64,000 nt of DNA from Actinomadura chibensis NBRC 106107 (GTDB lineage: Bacteria > Actinomycetota > Actinomycetes > Streptosporangiales > Streptosporangiaceae), in the NCBI RefSeq assembly GCF_001552135.1, contig NZ_BCQP01000035.1:50857-114856 (forward strand), written 5' to 3'. The position numbers were made by a program, and so were the translations under genes. The notes beneath the pieces were generated by a model. The model made no database searches, was not told where the DNA came from, and saw only the letters and a list, made by a program, of their open reading frames with translations. Below, one piece after another: positions 33,340 to 42,543 of this stretch; the first letter of the stretch is position 1, and each line of letters opens with the position of its first letter.

Positions 33340-34131
33340 CTAGGCGCGGCCGCCGCTCGCGGGCGCCGCGCCGGGGACCTTCGCGCCGCCCCGCACGAGC
33401 CGTCCGACCTCGGCCCTGAGCTGGACGAACTGCGGCATCCCCCGCGTCTCGATCTGGTCCCGGTCGGACGGCAGCCCGACGGGCAGGTCGGCGTGCACGC
33501 GGGCGGGGGACCGGTTCAGCACGACGACCCGGTCGCCGACGTACACGCTCTCGTCGATGTCGTGCGTGACGAGCAGGATCGTGATCTTCTGCGTCCGGTG
33601 CACCTGGAGGACGAGGTCCTCCAGGTCCTCGCGGGTCTGCGCGTCGACGGAGCCGAACGGCTCGTCCATCAGCAGGAGGGACGGGCGGTAGGCGAGCGCC
33701 CGCGCGATCGACACGCGCTGCTGCATGCCGCCCGAGAGCTGCCACGGGTACTTGCGCCCGGCGTCCGGCAGGCCCACCGACTCCAGCGCGGCCTGCGCGG
33801 CGGCGCGCCGCTCCTGGCGCGACATGCCGCGGCGGCGCAGCGGCAGCGCCACGTTGTCCCGGACGGTCAGCCACGGGAACAGCGACCTGCTGTAGTCCTG
33901 GAACACCACGGCGAGGTCGTCGGGCACCCCGTTGATCGGCGCGCCGTTCAGGGTGAGCGTCCCGCCGGTGGGGCGGAGCAGCCCGGCGATGCAGCGCAGC
34001 AGCGTGGACTTCCCGCAGCCGGACGGCCCGACGATGCTGAGCAGCTGCCCGTCCGGGACGGTGAGGTCGAGGCCGTCGATCGCGCGATGGCCGTCCGCGT
34101 AGGAGTGCGTGAGCCCGGTTATCTGGAGCAT
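33340..34131 (-). CDS. ABC transporter ATPase, nitrate/sulfonate/taurine class
   Basis: A 263-residue ATPase of the SsuB/TauB/NrtD class: Walker A VGPSGCGKST (35-43), Q-loop VVFQDYSRSLFPWLTV, signature LSGGMQQRVSIARAL, and Walker B LLLMDEPFGSVDAQTRE. It powers uptake by the two permeases encoded upstream. The frame is open to 34227, but ATG 34131 has AGAAGG eight bases upstream and is where homology begins. A 134-bp gap separates it from the decarboxylase gene, the only sizeable gap in the unit, possibly containing a secondary promoter. Confidence 0.87.
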   Translation of the reverse strand: MLQITGLTHSYADGHRAIDGLDLTVPDGQLLSIVGPSGCGKSTLLRCIAGLLRPTGGTLTLNGAPINGVPDDLAVVFQDYSRSLFPWLTVRDNVALPLRRRGMSRQERRAAAQAALESVGLPDAGRKYPWQLSGGMQQRVSIARALAYRPSLLLMDEPFGSVDAQTREDLEDLVLQVHRTQKITILLVTHDIDESVYVGDRVVVLNRSPARVHADLPVGLPSDRDQIETRGMPQFVQLRAEVGRLVRGGAKVPGAAPASGGRA

Positions 34132-34265
34132 TTCCTTCGCCTTCTCCGTCTGTGGGCGCTCCATGGGCGGGGGCGGGGAGTCCGTCGACGGGAGATCGTT
34201 CACCGCGCGGGGAGCGTAACGCACCACAGATCAACTATGAGTGGTATGAGAGGAATTTCCGTTGA

Positions 34266-35873
34266 TTATCGCTCGGTGGCGCTCCAGTACATGGCCTCCT
34301 CGTCGGCGGCGACGGCGACGTCCACGATGAACGGGCCCTCGTGCGCGAGCGCCTCGTCGAGGGCCCCTTCGAGGTCGGCGGCGGACGTGACCGTCCGCCC
34401 CGGCACGCCGAGCCCGCCCGCGACGGCCGCGTAGTCGATGCCCGCGATGTCGGCGCCGACGACGCCGTCCATGCCGATCCGGCGGCCGAGCGCCCGCACC
34501 GCCCCGTAGCCGCCGTTGTTCATGACGATGACCGTCATCGGCAGCCGGTGCCGGGCGGCCGTCCAGAGCGCCTGCACCGAGTACATGATCGCGCCGTCGC
34601 CGAGGACGCACACGATGCGCTCCCCGGACCCGGCGAGCGCGCGTCCGACGCCCATCGGCAGGCTCCAGCCCAGCACGCCGCTGCCCATGGTCAGGAACGT
34701 TCCAGGCTTCGTGATCGGGAACCGCGCGTGGAACATGTCCCGGTGGCTCGGGATCTCCTCCACGAGCACCGCGTCCGCGGGCATCCGCTCCCGCAGCGCC
34801 TCGACGACCAGGGCCGCGTCGATCGGGTCGGCCCGCTGCGGCCGGGCCAGCCGGGGCCGCGGCTCGGGGGCCGGACGGTCGGCCTTGTCGACCAGCTCAA
34901 GCAACCCGGACAGCCCCGCCTGGAGGGTGGTGAGGACGCCCGTCCCGACCGGAGCCCACGCCGTCAGCGTGGGATCGCAGTCGAACAGGAACAGCTTCGT
35001 GCCCTCCGGGATGAACGGCCCCTCGGTGTGCACGTGGTAGTTGAACACGGGCGCGCCCAGCACCAGCACGACGTCGTGCCCCTCCAGCTCGGCGACGAGC
35101 CGGTTCCGGACGGGCGGCAGGAACCCCTTGAAGAGCGCGTGGTCCTCGGGGAAGCCGGACCGGCCGGACAGCGGGCTGATCCACACGGGCGCGCCCGTCC
35201 GCTCGGCCAGGCTCACGACCAGGTGGCTGACGTTCTCGTCCTCGACGCCGGAGCCGACGACGATGACGGGGTTCGCGGCGTCGTTCAGCGCGTCCGCCGT
35301 CTCGCGCAGCGCGGCGGGGTCGGCGGCGAACCCGGCCCGGATCTCGCGGTGCGGGACGGGCTCGGCCGGACGGTCCCAGTCGTCCTCCGGCACGGACAGG
35401 AACACCGGCCCGCGCGGCGGCGTCATCGCGACGCGGTACGCCTCGGCGAACGCGGCGGGCACGTCCTCCGCCCGCTCGGGCTGCCTGCTCCACTTCACGT
35501 ACGGGCGCGGGAACTGCGCGGGCTCGTCCGCGCCGAGGAACGGGCGCGTCGGCAGCATCGCCCGCGTCTGCTGCCCCGCGACGATGACCAGCGGGATCCG
35601 GTCCCGGTAGGCGTTGAAGACGCCGCCGAGCGCGTGCCCGACGCCGCCCGCCGAGTGCAGGTTGACGAGGGCCGCGCCGCCGGTGCCGAGGGCGTGCCCC
35701 GCCGCCGCGCCCACCGCGACGAGCTCCTGCAGGCCGAGCACGTACTCGAAGTCCGCCGGGAAGTCGCGGAGCATCCGCAGCTCGGTGGAGCCGGGGTTGC
35801 CGAAGACGGTGGTCATCCCCATCCGCCGGCAGAAGTCGAACACCGCGTCCCTGACCGTGAACTCCGCCGTCAT
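34266..35873 (-). CDS. Thiamine-diphosphate enzyme, benzoylformate decarboxylase-like
   Basis: A 535-residue ThDP-dependent decarboxylase close in length to benzoylformate decarboxylase (528). The catalytic residues of that enzyme appear to be kept: Ser in FGNPGSTELRM (S29, equivalent to S26), Glu50 in LGLQELVAVG, His73 in NLHSAGGVGHA (H70) and His280 in APVFNYHVHTEG (H281). The ThDP/Mg motif is CVLGDGAIMYSVQALW ending in VIVMNNGGYG. It would decarboxylate a 2-oxo acid such as benzoylformate to the aldehyde. It overlaps the upstream permease gene (ATGA), an unusual insertion of an enzyme into an importer operon. Other ThDP enzymes remain possible. Confidence 0.83.
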   Translation of the reverse strand: MTAEFTVRDAVFDFCRRMGMTTVFGNPGSTELRMLRDFPADFEYVLGLQELVAVGAAAGHALGTGGAALVNLHSAGGVGHALGGVFNAYRDRIPLVIVAGQQTRAMLPTRPFLGADEPAQFPRPYVKWSRQPERAEDVPAAFAEAYRVAMTPPRGPVFLSVPEDDWDRPAEPVPHREIRAGFAADPAALRETADALNDAANPVIVVGSGVEDENVSHLVVSLAERTGAPVWISPLSGRSGFPEDHALFKGFLPPVRNRLVAELEGHDVVLVLGAPVFNYHVHTEGPFIPEGTKLFLFDCDPTLTAWAPVGTGVLTTLQAGLSGLLELVDKADRPAPEPRPRLARPQRADPIDAALVVEALRERMPADAVLVEEIPSHRDMFHARFPITKPGTFLTMGSGVLGWSLPMGVGRALAGSGERIVCVLGDGAIMYSVQALWTAARHRLPMTVIVMNNGGYGAVRALGRRIGMDGVVGADIAGIDYAAVAGGLGVPGRTVTSAADLEGALDEALAHEGPFIVDVAVAADEEAMYWSATER

Positions 35874-36718
35874 GAATCCGCCTTCCGCGCCCCGCGGTGC
35901 CAGGAGAGCAGCCGCCGCTCCACCGCGAGGAGAATCGTGTTGAACAGGTAGCCGAGGATGCCGAGCAGCACGATCACCGACCAGATCGTCAGCATGTCGG
36001 ACTGGCTCTGCGCGTTCGTCAGCTCGAAGCCGAGCCCGTCGGACGTGCCGGGCAGCAGCTCGGAGAAGACCATCAGGATGAGCGACAGCGACAGCGCGAG
36101 CCGCAGCCCCGCGAAGATCTTCGGCAGCGCGGACGGGATGATCAGGTACCGGATCCGCTGCGGCCCGGACAGCCGGAACGCCTCGGCCGTCTGCATCTGC
36201 GTCGCGTCGACGCTGCGGGCGCCGTCGGCGGTGTTGAGCAGGATCGGCCACACCGCGCCGAAGACGATCGACGTGACCTGCATCTGCGTGCCGAGGTTCA
36301 GCAGGGCGATGAACACCGGCACCATCGTCGGCGGCGGGATCACCCGCGCGAACTGCAGCACGGGCTCCAGGTAGGCGAGGGCGCGCTCCGAGCGCCCGAG
36401 CGCCATCCCGAGGACGATCCCCACCACCGCCGACAGCACGAGCGCGATCGCCATCCGGGCGAGGCTCGGCGCGATCGAGTCGCGCGCCCCGCCGCTGAAG
36501 AACAGGTGGTTCGCCGGACCGGCGAACCACATGTCCCGCATCCGCCGGACGATGTCCGACGGCGGCGGGAAGAACGGGCTCTCGGCGATCCGCGTCGCCG
36601 CCTCCCACGCCGCGACGAGGACGGCGAGGGGGAGCAGCCGGTGCGCGAGGCCGCGGGCGAGCCGCCCGGCGGCGGCGCCGGGCCGCGCGGGGCGCCGGGT
36701 CACGGCGGCGGCCGTCAT
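35870..36718 (-). CDS. ABC transporter permease 2 (SsuC/TauC-like)
   Basis: A 282-residue permease with about six transmembrane helices and the binding-protein-dependent transport loop AEAFRLSGPQRIRYLIIPSA (EAA motif, about residues 170-190). N-terminal 30 residues are basic and cytoplasmic. Overlaps both its neighbours by four bases (ATGA), so translation is coupled. It forms a heterodimeric channel with the permease encoded just upstream. Confidence 0.87.
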   Translation of the reverse strand: MTAAAVTRRPARPGAAAGRLARGLAHRLLPLAVLVAAWEAATRIAESPFFPPPSDIVRRMRDMWFAGPANHLFFSGGARDSIAPSLARMAIALVLSAVVGIVLGMALGRSERALAYLEPVLQFARVIPPPTMVPVFIALLNLGTQMQVTSIVFGAVWPILLNTADGARSVDATQMQTAEAFRLSGPQRIRYLIIPSALPKIFAGLRLALSLSLILMVFSELLPGTSDGLGFELTNAQSQSDMLTIWSVIVLLGILGYLFNTILLAVERRLLSWHRGARKADS

Positions 36719-37524
36719 GACGCACCACTCCTCTGCGCCAGGTGCCACCGGAACGCGCGGTTCTCGGCCTGCACCAGCACGGTGTCGATGATCAGCCCGA
36801 TGCAGCCCGCCCAGACGGTGCCGGCGAGCACGTCGCGGGTGCCGTCGGGGACCGTCCCGGCCTGGGCGATGAACATGCCGAGGCCGTCCCCGAACCCGGA
36901 CAGGATCTCGGTCCCGACGGCGAGGATCAGCGCGACGGACGCCGACAGCCGCACCCCGGTCGCGATGAAGGGGGCCGCGCTGCGCAGCGAGACCCGGACG
37001 AGGACCTGCGCGCGGCCGAAGCCGAACGAGCGCAGCGTCTCCTTGGCGAGGGGGTCGACGTCGTGGAGCCCGTACATCGTGTTGAACAGGATGGGCCAGC
37101 TGCACGCGTAGACGATGAGCGGCACCTCCATGTTCAGCCCGGAGCCGAGGATCAGCCCGGCCAGCGGGATCAGCGCGACCGACGGGATCGGCCGCAGGAA
37201 CTCCACGATCGCCCGGACCGCGGTGTTGACCGCGGGGACGCTGCCGAGCAGCAGCCCGAGCGGCACCGCGATCGCGACGGCGATGGCGAGCCCGAGCGCC
37301 CACGCGGTGAGCGTGACGCGCACGTTGAACAGGAAGTCGGTGTCGCCGAACAGCTCGATCGCGCGGGCCGTGACGCTCGACGCGGGAGGCAGAAAGGAAC
37401 GGTCCACTATCCCGGCCCTACCGAGGACCTCGCTCACCAGGAACAGGACCGCCACCCCGGCGGCCCCCCGCGCCCACTTTCCTGGACGGGAGAGGCCGCG
37501 GGGCGGCGTCGTCTGGTCGGCCAT
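36715..37524 (-). CDS. ABC transporter permease 1 (SsuC/TauC-like)
   Basis: A 269-residue permease, six predicted helices, with the EAA loop KETLRSFGFGRAQVLVRVSL (about residues 163-182). A paralogue of the next permease rather than a copy, so the importer uses two different membrane subunits. It begins 19 bp after the binding-protein gene. ATG 37524 is followed by an ordinary cytoplasmic N-terminus (MADQTTPPRGLSRPGKWARG). Confidence 0.87.
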   Translation of the reverse strand: MADQTTPPRGLSRPGKWARGAAGVAVLFLVSEVLGRAGIVDRSFLPPASSVTARAIELFGDTDFLFNVRVTLTAWALGLAIAVAIAVPLGLLLGSVPAVNTAVRAIVEFLRPIPSVALIPLAGLILGSGLNMEVPLIVYACSWPILFNTMYGLHDVDPLAKETLRSFGFGRAQVLVRVSLRSAAPFIATGVRLSASVALILAVGTEILSGFGDGLGMFIAQAGTVPDGTRDVLAGTVWAGCIGLIIDTVLVQAENRAFRWHLAQRSGAS

Positions 37525-37543
37525 AGATCGTCAGTGCCCCGCG

Positions 37544-38524
37544 TCAGGACGCCGGCTGGAACAGGATGGCCTTCAGGTCCGGCTTCTCCTTCACGAGGCC
37601 CGCCGCCGTCATGAGGTCCACGACCCGCTGCATCCGGGTGGTGTTCAGCGAGCTCGGGTAGCCGGGGAGCGTGATGACGCCCGCGACCTTCGCGTCGATC
37701 TTGGTGTAGGTGGGGAGCACCTGCTCGACGCGCTTGCGGTCGCTGCTGGCGATCTCCTGCGCCTTGAAGATCGCGCGCTGGAACGCGGCGGCGGTCTTCG
37801 GGTTGTCCTTGACGAAGTCCTGCGTGCTGAGGTAGCCGGCGATCGGGGTGTTGGTGACCGGCTCCGAGCCCGCGTCCACGGCCACCCGGGCGCCGAGCGC
37901 CTTCTCGGTGCCGGAGGTGAACGGCTCGACCGAGTGGATGGCGTCGACCTGGCCCTTCTGGAGCGCGGTCGCCATCTGCGGGAACGGCACCTGGATGTAC
38001 TGGACCTTCGAGGCGTCGACGTTGTTGGCCTTCAGAATCGCGTTCAGCGTCAGCGACTGGATGTTGTTCAGAAGGTTGACCGCGACCTTCTTGCCCTCAA
38101 GGTCCTTGGGGGTGCGGATCTTCGAGTCCGGCATGACGAGGACGTCCATCATGTGCGAGGTCAGGGACGCGCCCTCGGCGAGGATGCTCAGCTTGAGCGT
38201 GCCCTTCGCGTTGGCCTGCAGGAAGGACACGTAGTTGCCGCCGGCGATCACGTTCACGTCGCCCTTGACCAGTGCCGGAATGGCCTGGGTGCTCTGCTGG
38301 ACGGGCTTGATCTCGACCTTCAGCCCCTCCTTCTCGAAGAGCTTCTCCTTCTGGGCGATGTAGACCGCCGCGTCGTCGGCGAGGGGCAGCGCGGCCACCG
38401 TCACGGTGTCCTTCTCAAGTCCGCCGCCGCCGGACGAGTCGTCCGAGTCTCCGCAGCCGACGGCGGTGGACAGGAGGAGGGCGGCAGCGCTCACCAGCGC
38501 TGAGAGACGGAGGGATTGCCGCAT
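37544..38524 (-). CDS. ABC transporter substrate-binding lipoprotein (NMT1/SsuA-like)
   Basis: A 326-residue lipoprotein: signal peptide with STAVGC lipobox (Cys at residue 24), then a Gly/Ser/Asp-rich linker and a type 2 periplasmic-binding fold (VTVAALPLADDAAVYIAQKE, EGLKVEIKPVQQSTQAIPAL, KGDVNVIAGGNYVSFLQ). It belongs to the NMT1/SsuA/TauA group that binds sulfonates, nitrate, pyrimidines or aromatic acids. It is the first gene of the operon. ATG 38524 has AAGGAG seven bases upstream; an in-frame GTG six bases earlier is too close to that site. The neighbouring decarboxylase and hydroxylase suggest an aromatic ligand. Confidence 0.87.
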   Translation of the reverse strand: MRQSLRLSALVSAAALLLSTAVGCGDSDDSSGGGGLEKDTVTVAALPLADDAAVYIAQKEKLFEKEGLKVEIKPVQQSTQAIPALVKGDVNVIAGGNYVSFLQANAKGTLKLSILAEGASLTSHMMDVLVMPDSKIRTPKDLEGKKVAVNLLNNIQSLTLNAILKANNVDASKVQYIQVPFPQMATALQKGQVDAIHSVEPFTSGTEKALGARVAVDAGSEPVTNTPIAGYLSTQDFVKDNPKTAAAFQRAIFKAQEIASSDRKRVEQVLPTYTKIDAKVAGVITLPGYPSSLNTTRMQRVVDLMTAAGLVKEKPDLKAILFQPAS

Positions 38525-38552
38525 GGGCACTCCTTAAACTCACGGGGGAAGT

Positions 38553-38581
38553 TGTATCGGCAGGGCTGTCGGCCGGGACAA
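38553..38581 (-). promoter_or_regulatory. Predicted promoter of the importer/decarboxylase operon
   Basis: TTGTCC (-35, 38581-38576) and GATACA (-10, 38558-38553) are 17 bp apart on the minus strand, placing the transcript start about 20 bp before the ATG at 38524, with a good ribosome site in the short leader. Confidence 0.55.
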
Positions 38582-39186
38582 GCGAGCCAGGGGAACGACT
38601 GTAGCCACCACGCCGGACGCCTGAAGATCACGTGCGTCCGGAGAGTATCGCGTACCGGGTGACTTGGGTGGTTTGGCTCCGAATTGTGTGACTGTCTTGT
38701 GTCCTGGGCGAGTGCCAGGCACGGTGGGCGTGCGAACCGGAGTGGCCTTCCATAAGACGTTCGCGCCGTTTTGTTTCATTGGCCGCCGGTGGCCTTCGTT
38801 GGGCTTCCCGGGCTTTCACCGCCGCAGGTGACGGTGCATCGCCGGGCTGCTCCGCAGAGTCACGGCCCCCGCGCCATCTGGCCCGGAACCGGTTTCCGCC
38901 GCCCGGGGGACGGGTCGGGACGAGCAGCGCCTGTTACGTTGTGAGAGTTTCCGATCACCGTAGGTGCGACTGCGGAGCGTGATCGCCCGTACTCAGTAAA
39001 ACGGACATACGGGCATGAAGTCACGATCATGGCATTGGTCAATATCGGCTGGCCTATGGTCCTTTGCGGCCTATCCGTGGATGTGCTGCAATGTCGTGCG
39101 CCGAGGGTGAAGAAGATGTCGCAATTACCCTTCGCGTCCGTGTAGCCACGGAGAGTGCGACATCGTGGAGAGGGTGTTAACGGCGG
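38582..39186 (+). other. 605-bp intergenic region upstream of the conservon
   Basis: No gene recognised; the open frames here have no ribosome site and no recognisable protein. The last 200 bp are clearly less GC-rich than the surroundings and contain an inverted repeat GATCAC/GTGATC (about 38954-38983) and a CCACG/CGTGG repeat close to the kinase start, so it probably carries the regulated promoter of the conservon. Confidence 0.45.
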
Positions 39187-42100
39187 ATGCAACCAAGCGA
39201 CGAAGGTCGCGACGGTCCTCGACCCGGTAACGTCGGGACGCAGTCGGGCCAACCGACACGGTCGGGCAGCAGGCTGAGCCTGCGGAACTGGCGGGTGCCC
39301 CAGCGGCTCATCGTCCTGATCCTGGTTCCGACGGTCGCCGCCGTCGCGCTGGCCGGGGTGCGCATCTCCAGCTCCCTCAGCGAGGCGGAGGCGTACGGCC
39401 GGGTCGAGCGCATGGCGGAGATGGGCGACGGGATCACCCGGTTCGTCCAGCAGTTCACGGCGGAACGGGACCTCGCCGTCGAGTACAGCGCGAGCAACCG
39501 CGCCGCCGCCCTCCTGCCCGAGCTGGAGGGCCAGCAGCGCAAGACCGACGCCCAGATCGAGCCGGTGCGCGCCGCCGCCGGCGTGATCAACGCGTCCTAC
39601 GGGACGGAGGCCGTGCGCGACGCGCGCACCGTGCTCAACAGGCTCGACGGCGTGAAGGCGCTGCGCTCCCTCGTCACCGGCACCAAGGTGCCGGCCTTCA
39701 CCGTCCTGCAGAAGTACACCGAGGCCACCGACGAGCTCGTCGCCATCCTCGACGGCCTCGCGCAGAACGTCGCCGACGACCGGCTCGCGGAGTCCAGCCG
39801 GGCGCTCGGCGCGCTCGCCCGCGCCAAGGAGGCGGTGTCCCGCGAGCGGGCGCTGCTGCTCATCGGCGCGCGCTCGCACCGGCTGGCCGCCGACGAGCTG
39901 CAGGAGCTCACCGCCGCCCGCTCCCAGGAGGACAGCCAGCTCGCCGCCTTCCGCGACTCGGCGCGGCTCGACCAGATCCAGCTCTTCGAGGACACCGTCG
40001 TCGGCCCCAAGGTCGACCAGGCCCGCGAGGTGCGCCAGCGCGTGATCGCGGGCGTCGGCGCGTCCGGCGGGAACCTGCTCCCCTCGCTCGGCACCGCCCG
40101 GTCCGCCGCCGTGATCCGCGACTCCATGACCGACATGGTCGGCAAGATGCGCCTGGTCGAGGAGCGGCTCGCCGACGACATCAAGGTGCGCAGCGACGAC
40201 CAGGGCGCCGCCGCCCGGACGTCCACCATCACCGACTCGATCATCGTCGCGGTGCTGCTCGCCGCCGTCCTGCTCGTCACGATCCTGATGGCGCGCTCGC
40301 TGGTGCGGCCGCTGCGCCGGCTGCAGTCCGGCGCGCTGGAGATCGCCGGCACCCGGCTGCCCGGGCTGGTCGACCGGCTCCGAGATCCGGAGGCCGCCGC
40401 GGGCGGCATCGAGGTGCAGCCGATCGAGGTCGACTCCACCGACGAGATCGGCCAGGTCGCCCGCGCCTTCGACGAGGTTCACCGGGAGGCGGTGCGGCTC
40501 GCCGCCGACGAGGCCGTCCTGCGCGGCAACATCAACGCCATGTTCGTCAACCTCTCCCGCCGCAGCCAGTCCCTGATCGAGCGGCAGCTCCGCCTGATCG
40601 AGGAGCTGGAGCAGAGCGAGCGGGACGAGGAGCAGCTCGGCAACCTGTTCCGCCTCGACCACCTCGCCACCCGCATGCGCCGCAACTGCGAGAACCTCCT
40701 CGTCCTCGGAGGGCAGGAGCAGGTGCGGCGCTGGAACCAGGCCGTCCCGCTCATCGACGTCGTCCGCGCGTCGCTGTCCGAGGTGGAGCAGTACGAGCGG
40801 GTCGCGCTCCGGGTTCAAGGCGACATGACGGTCGCCGGGCCCGTCGTCAACGACCTCGTCCACCTGCTCGCGGAGCTGGTGGAGAACGCGACGGTGTTCT
40901 CGTCCGAGCACACGAAGGTGACCGTCTCCGGCCAGACGCTCAGCGGCGGCGGCGCCATGCTCCAGATCACCGACAACGGCGTCGGGATGTCGACCGAGGA
41001 CCTGGAGCAGGCGAACTGGCGGCTGGCGAACCCGCCCGTCATCGACTTCTCCGCCGCCCGCCGCATGGGCCTGTTCGTGGTCGGCCGCCTCGCCGTCCGG
41101 CACGGGATCCGGGTGGAGCTGCGCGCCGCGCAGGGCGGCGGGCTCACCGCGTTCGTGGTCCTGCCGGACGCCGTGATCACCCCCGGCGACACCGCCGGGA
41201 TCGGCACCCGCGGCCTCGGCCCGCGCGAGGCGGGCGCGCACGGCCAGCTCGCCGCGCTCACCACGTCGCCCGAGCCGCCCGCGCTCGGCGCGAGCGGCGC
41301 CTTCCAGCAGCCCGGCGAGCGCGGCCCGGCCGGGCCGATGACGGGGCCGATGACCGGGCCGATGACCGGCGGGACGGGCTCCCACCCGATGGTCGGCGGC
41401 ACCGGCCCGCTGCGCCCGATCCGGCGCGGCACCGGCCCCCAGCCCGCCCTGAACGAGACCGGCCCCATCCCGACCGGAACCGGCCCGATCCCCACCGGGA
41501 CGGGCGCGCATCCCACGGTGCCGGGCACCGGGCCGCAGCCCGCCGTCCCGCCCGCCGACGACCCCTACCAGCCGGGCGACCGGCGCCCGCCGCGCCGTCC
41601 GGGCGAGCTGCCCGTCCGGCGGCCGGGCGCGCACCTGCCCGGCGGCGGCGGAGCCGCGAACACCTCCGACGACGGCCCGAACGGGCTGTTCCAGCCGCGC
41701 AGCGAGCGGCGCGACGACACCGGGTCCAACGGGGTCTACCGGCCGAACCCCGGCCAGACGGGGCCGCAGTCGGTCGTCCCGGAGGCGCAGCCGATCGTGC
41801 CGGACCCCGGCTCCGGGCGGCAGATCCCCTGGGAGACCGGGCCGCTGGAGCAGGTCCCGGGCGAGCAGGGCCCCTACGCCGACGCCGCGCCGCCCGACCC
41901 GCGGGCCGCGCGCCAGACCGGGGCGCACGGCACCCGGTGGACGGACGCCGCCGAGCGGACGGGGGAGCGCCCCGTCCCGGTCCCGCCCGCCCCGCCGGAG
42001 AGCGCCGCGCCGGAACCCGCGGCCCCCGCCCCGCCGCAGGCGCCGCCCGAGCCGAAGCAGCCGCGCCGCCTCCCCGAACGCTCGCCCATCTTCGACGCGA

Positions 42101-42543
42101 TGCAGTCGGAGTGGTTCCAGCGCCGGTCGGCCGACGCCGGCTCCGGCGAGGACCCGGTCCGCGGCTGGGAGTCCCCGGCCGACGCCGGGTTCCGGGCCGC
42201 CGAGGCCGCGCGCCGGCCGGTGGCCGCGAGCCGCACCAGCGTCGGGCTCCCGAAGCGGGTGCCCGGCAAGAACCGCATCCCCGGCGCGGTCGGGCACGCG
42301 GCGGCGCCGGCCGCCGCGCAGCCGCCGCCGGAGCCGCCGCCGGGGGCGGCCGAGCGGGAGACCCCCGCGCAGGGGCAGCCCGCCCAGGGCCGCCAGGGTC
42401 ACGGCCAGACGGCCGACGTCGTACGCAACCGTTTCGCGAGTCTCCAGCGGGGCGTCCACCGCGGGCGCCACGAGATCCGCGATTCAGGCACGTCAGGTGA
42501 GGCGCCGTCGCAGCGCGACGACGAGACAGGAGGCACCCGGTGA
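39187..42543 (+). CDS. Conservon sensor kinase CvnA (NIT, HAMP, HATPase) with long tail
   Basis: An 1118-residue membrane sensor. TM1 at about residues 40-58, an extracellular nitrate/nitrite-sensing-type helical domain (about 60-345; RFVQQFTAERDLAVEYSASN), TM2 at about 350-370, HAMP, then a phosphoacceptor-like block FRLDHLATRMRRNCENLLVL and an HATPase domain with LLAELVENATVFSSE (N box near 560-570), ITDNGVGMS and GLFVVGRLA. From about residue 665 a 450-residue Pro/Gly-rich tail follows, including GPMTG repeats near 716 and GTGPIPTG repeats; this is probably disordered. It is the first gene of a cvn operon and overlaps cvnB (GTGA). Confidence 0.9.
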   Translation: MQPSDEGRDGPRPGNVGTQSGQPTRSGSRLSLRNWRVPQRLIVLILVPTVAAVALAGVRISSSLSEAEAYGRVERMAEMGDGITRFVQQFTAERDLAVEYSASNRAAALLPELEGQQRKTDAQIEPVRAAAGVINASYGTEAVRDARTVLNRLDGVKALRSLVTGTKVPAFTVLQKYTEATDELVAILDGLAQNVADDRLAESSRALGALARAKEAVSRERALLLIGARSHRLAADELQELTAARSQEDSQLAAFRDSARLDQIQLFEDTVVGPKVDQAREVRQRVIAGVGASGGNLLPSLGTARSAAVIRDSMTDMVGKMRLVEERLADDIKVRSDDQGAAARTSTITDSIIVAVLLAAVLLVTILMARSLVRPLRRLQSGALEIAGTRLPGLVDRLRDPEAAAGGIEVQPIEVDSTDEIGQVARAFDEVHREAVRLAADEAVLRGNINAMFVNLSRRSQSLIERQLRLIEELEQSERDEEQLGNLFRLDHLATRMRRNCENLLVLGGQEQVRRWNQAVPLIDVVRASLSEVEQYERVALRVQGDMTVAGPVVNDLVHLLAELVENATVFSSEHTKVTVSGQTLSGGGAMLQITDNGVGMSTEDLEQANWRLANPPVIDFSAARRMGLFVVGRLAVRHGIRVELRAAQGGGLTAFVVLPDAVITPGDTAGIGTRGLGPREAGAHGQLAALTTSPEPPALGASGAFQQPGERGPAGPMTGPMTGPMTGGTGSHPMVGGTGPLRPIRRGTGPQPALNETGPIPTGTGPIPTGTGAHPTVPGTGPQPAVPPADDPYQPGDRRPPRRPGELPVRRPGAHLPGGGGAANTSDDGPNGLFQPRSERRDDTGSNGVYRPNPGQTGPQSVVPEAQPIVPDPGSGRQIPWETGPLEQVPGEQGPYADAAPPDPRAARQTGAHGTRWTDAAERTGERPVPVPPAPPESAAPEPAAPAPPQAPPEPKQPRRLPERSPIFDAMQSEWFQRRSADAGSGEDPVRGWESPADAGFRAAEAARRPVAASRTSVGLPKRVPGKNRIPGAVGHAAAPAAAQPPPEPPPGAAERETPAQGQPAQGRQGHGQTADVVRNRFASLQRGVHRGRHEIRDSGTSGEAPSQRDDETGGTR

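Noticed and set aside
38540..38779. 79-residue minus-strand frame starting MKQNGANVLWK
   Set aside because: Overlaps the predicted promoter of the importer operon, has no ribosome site and no recognisable protein pattern.
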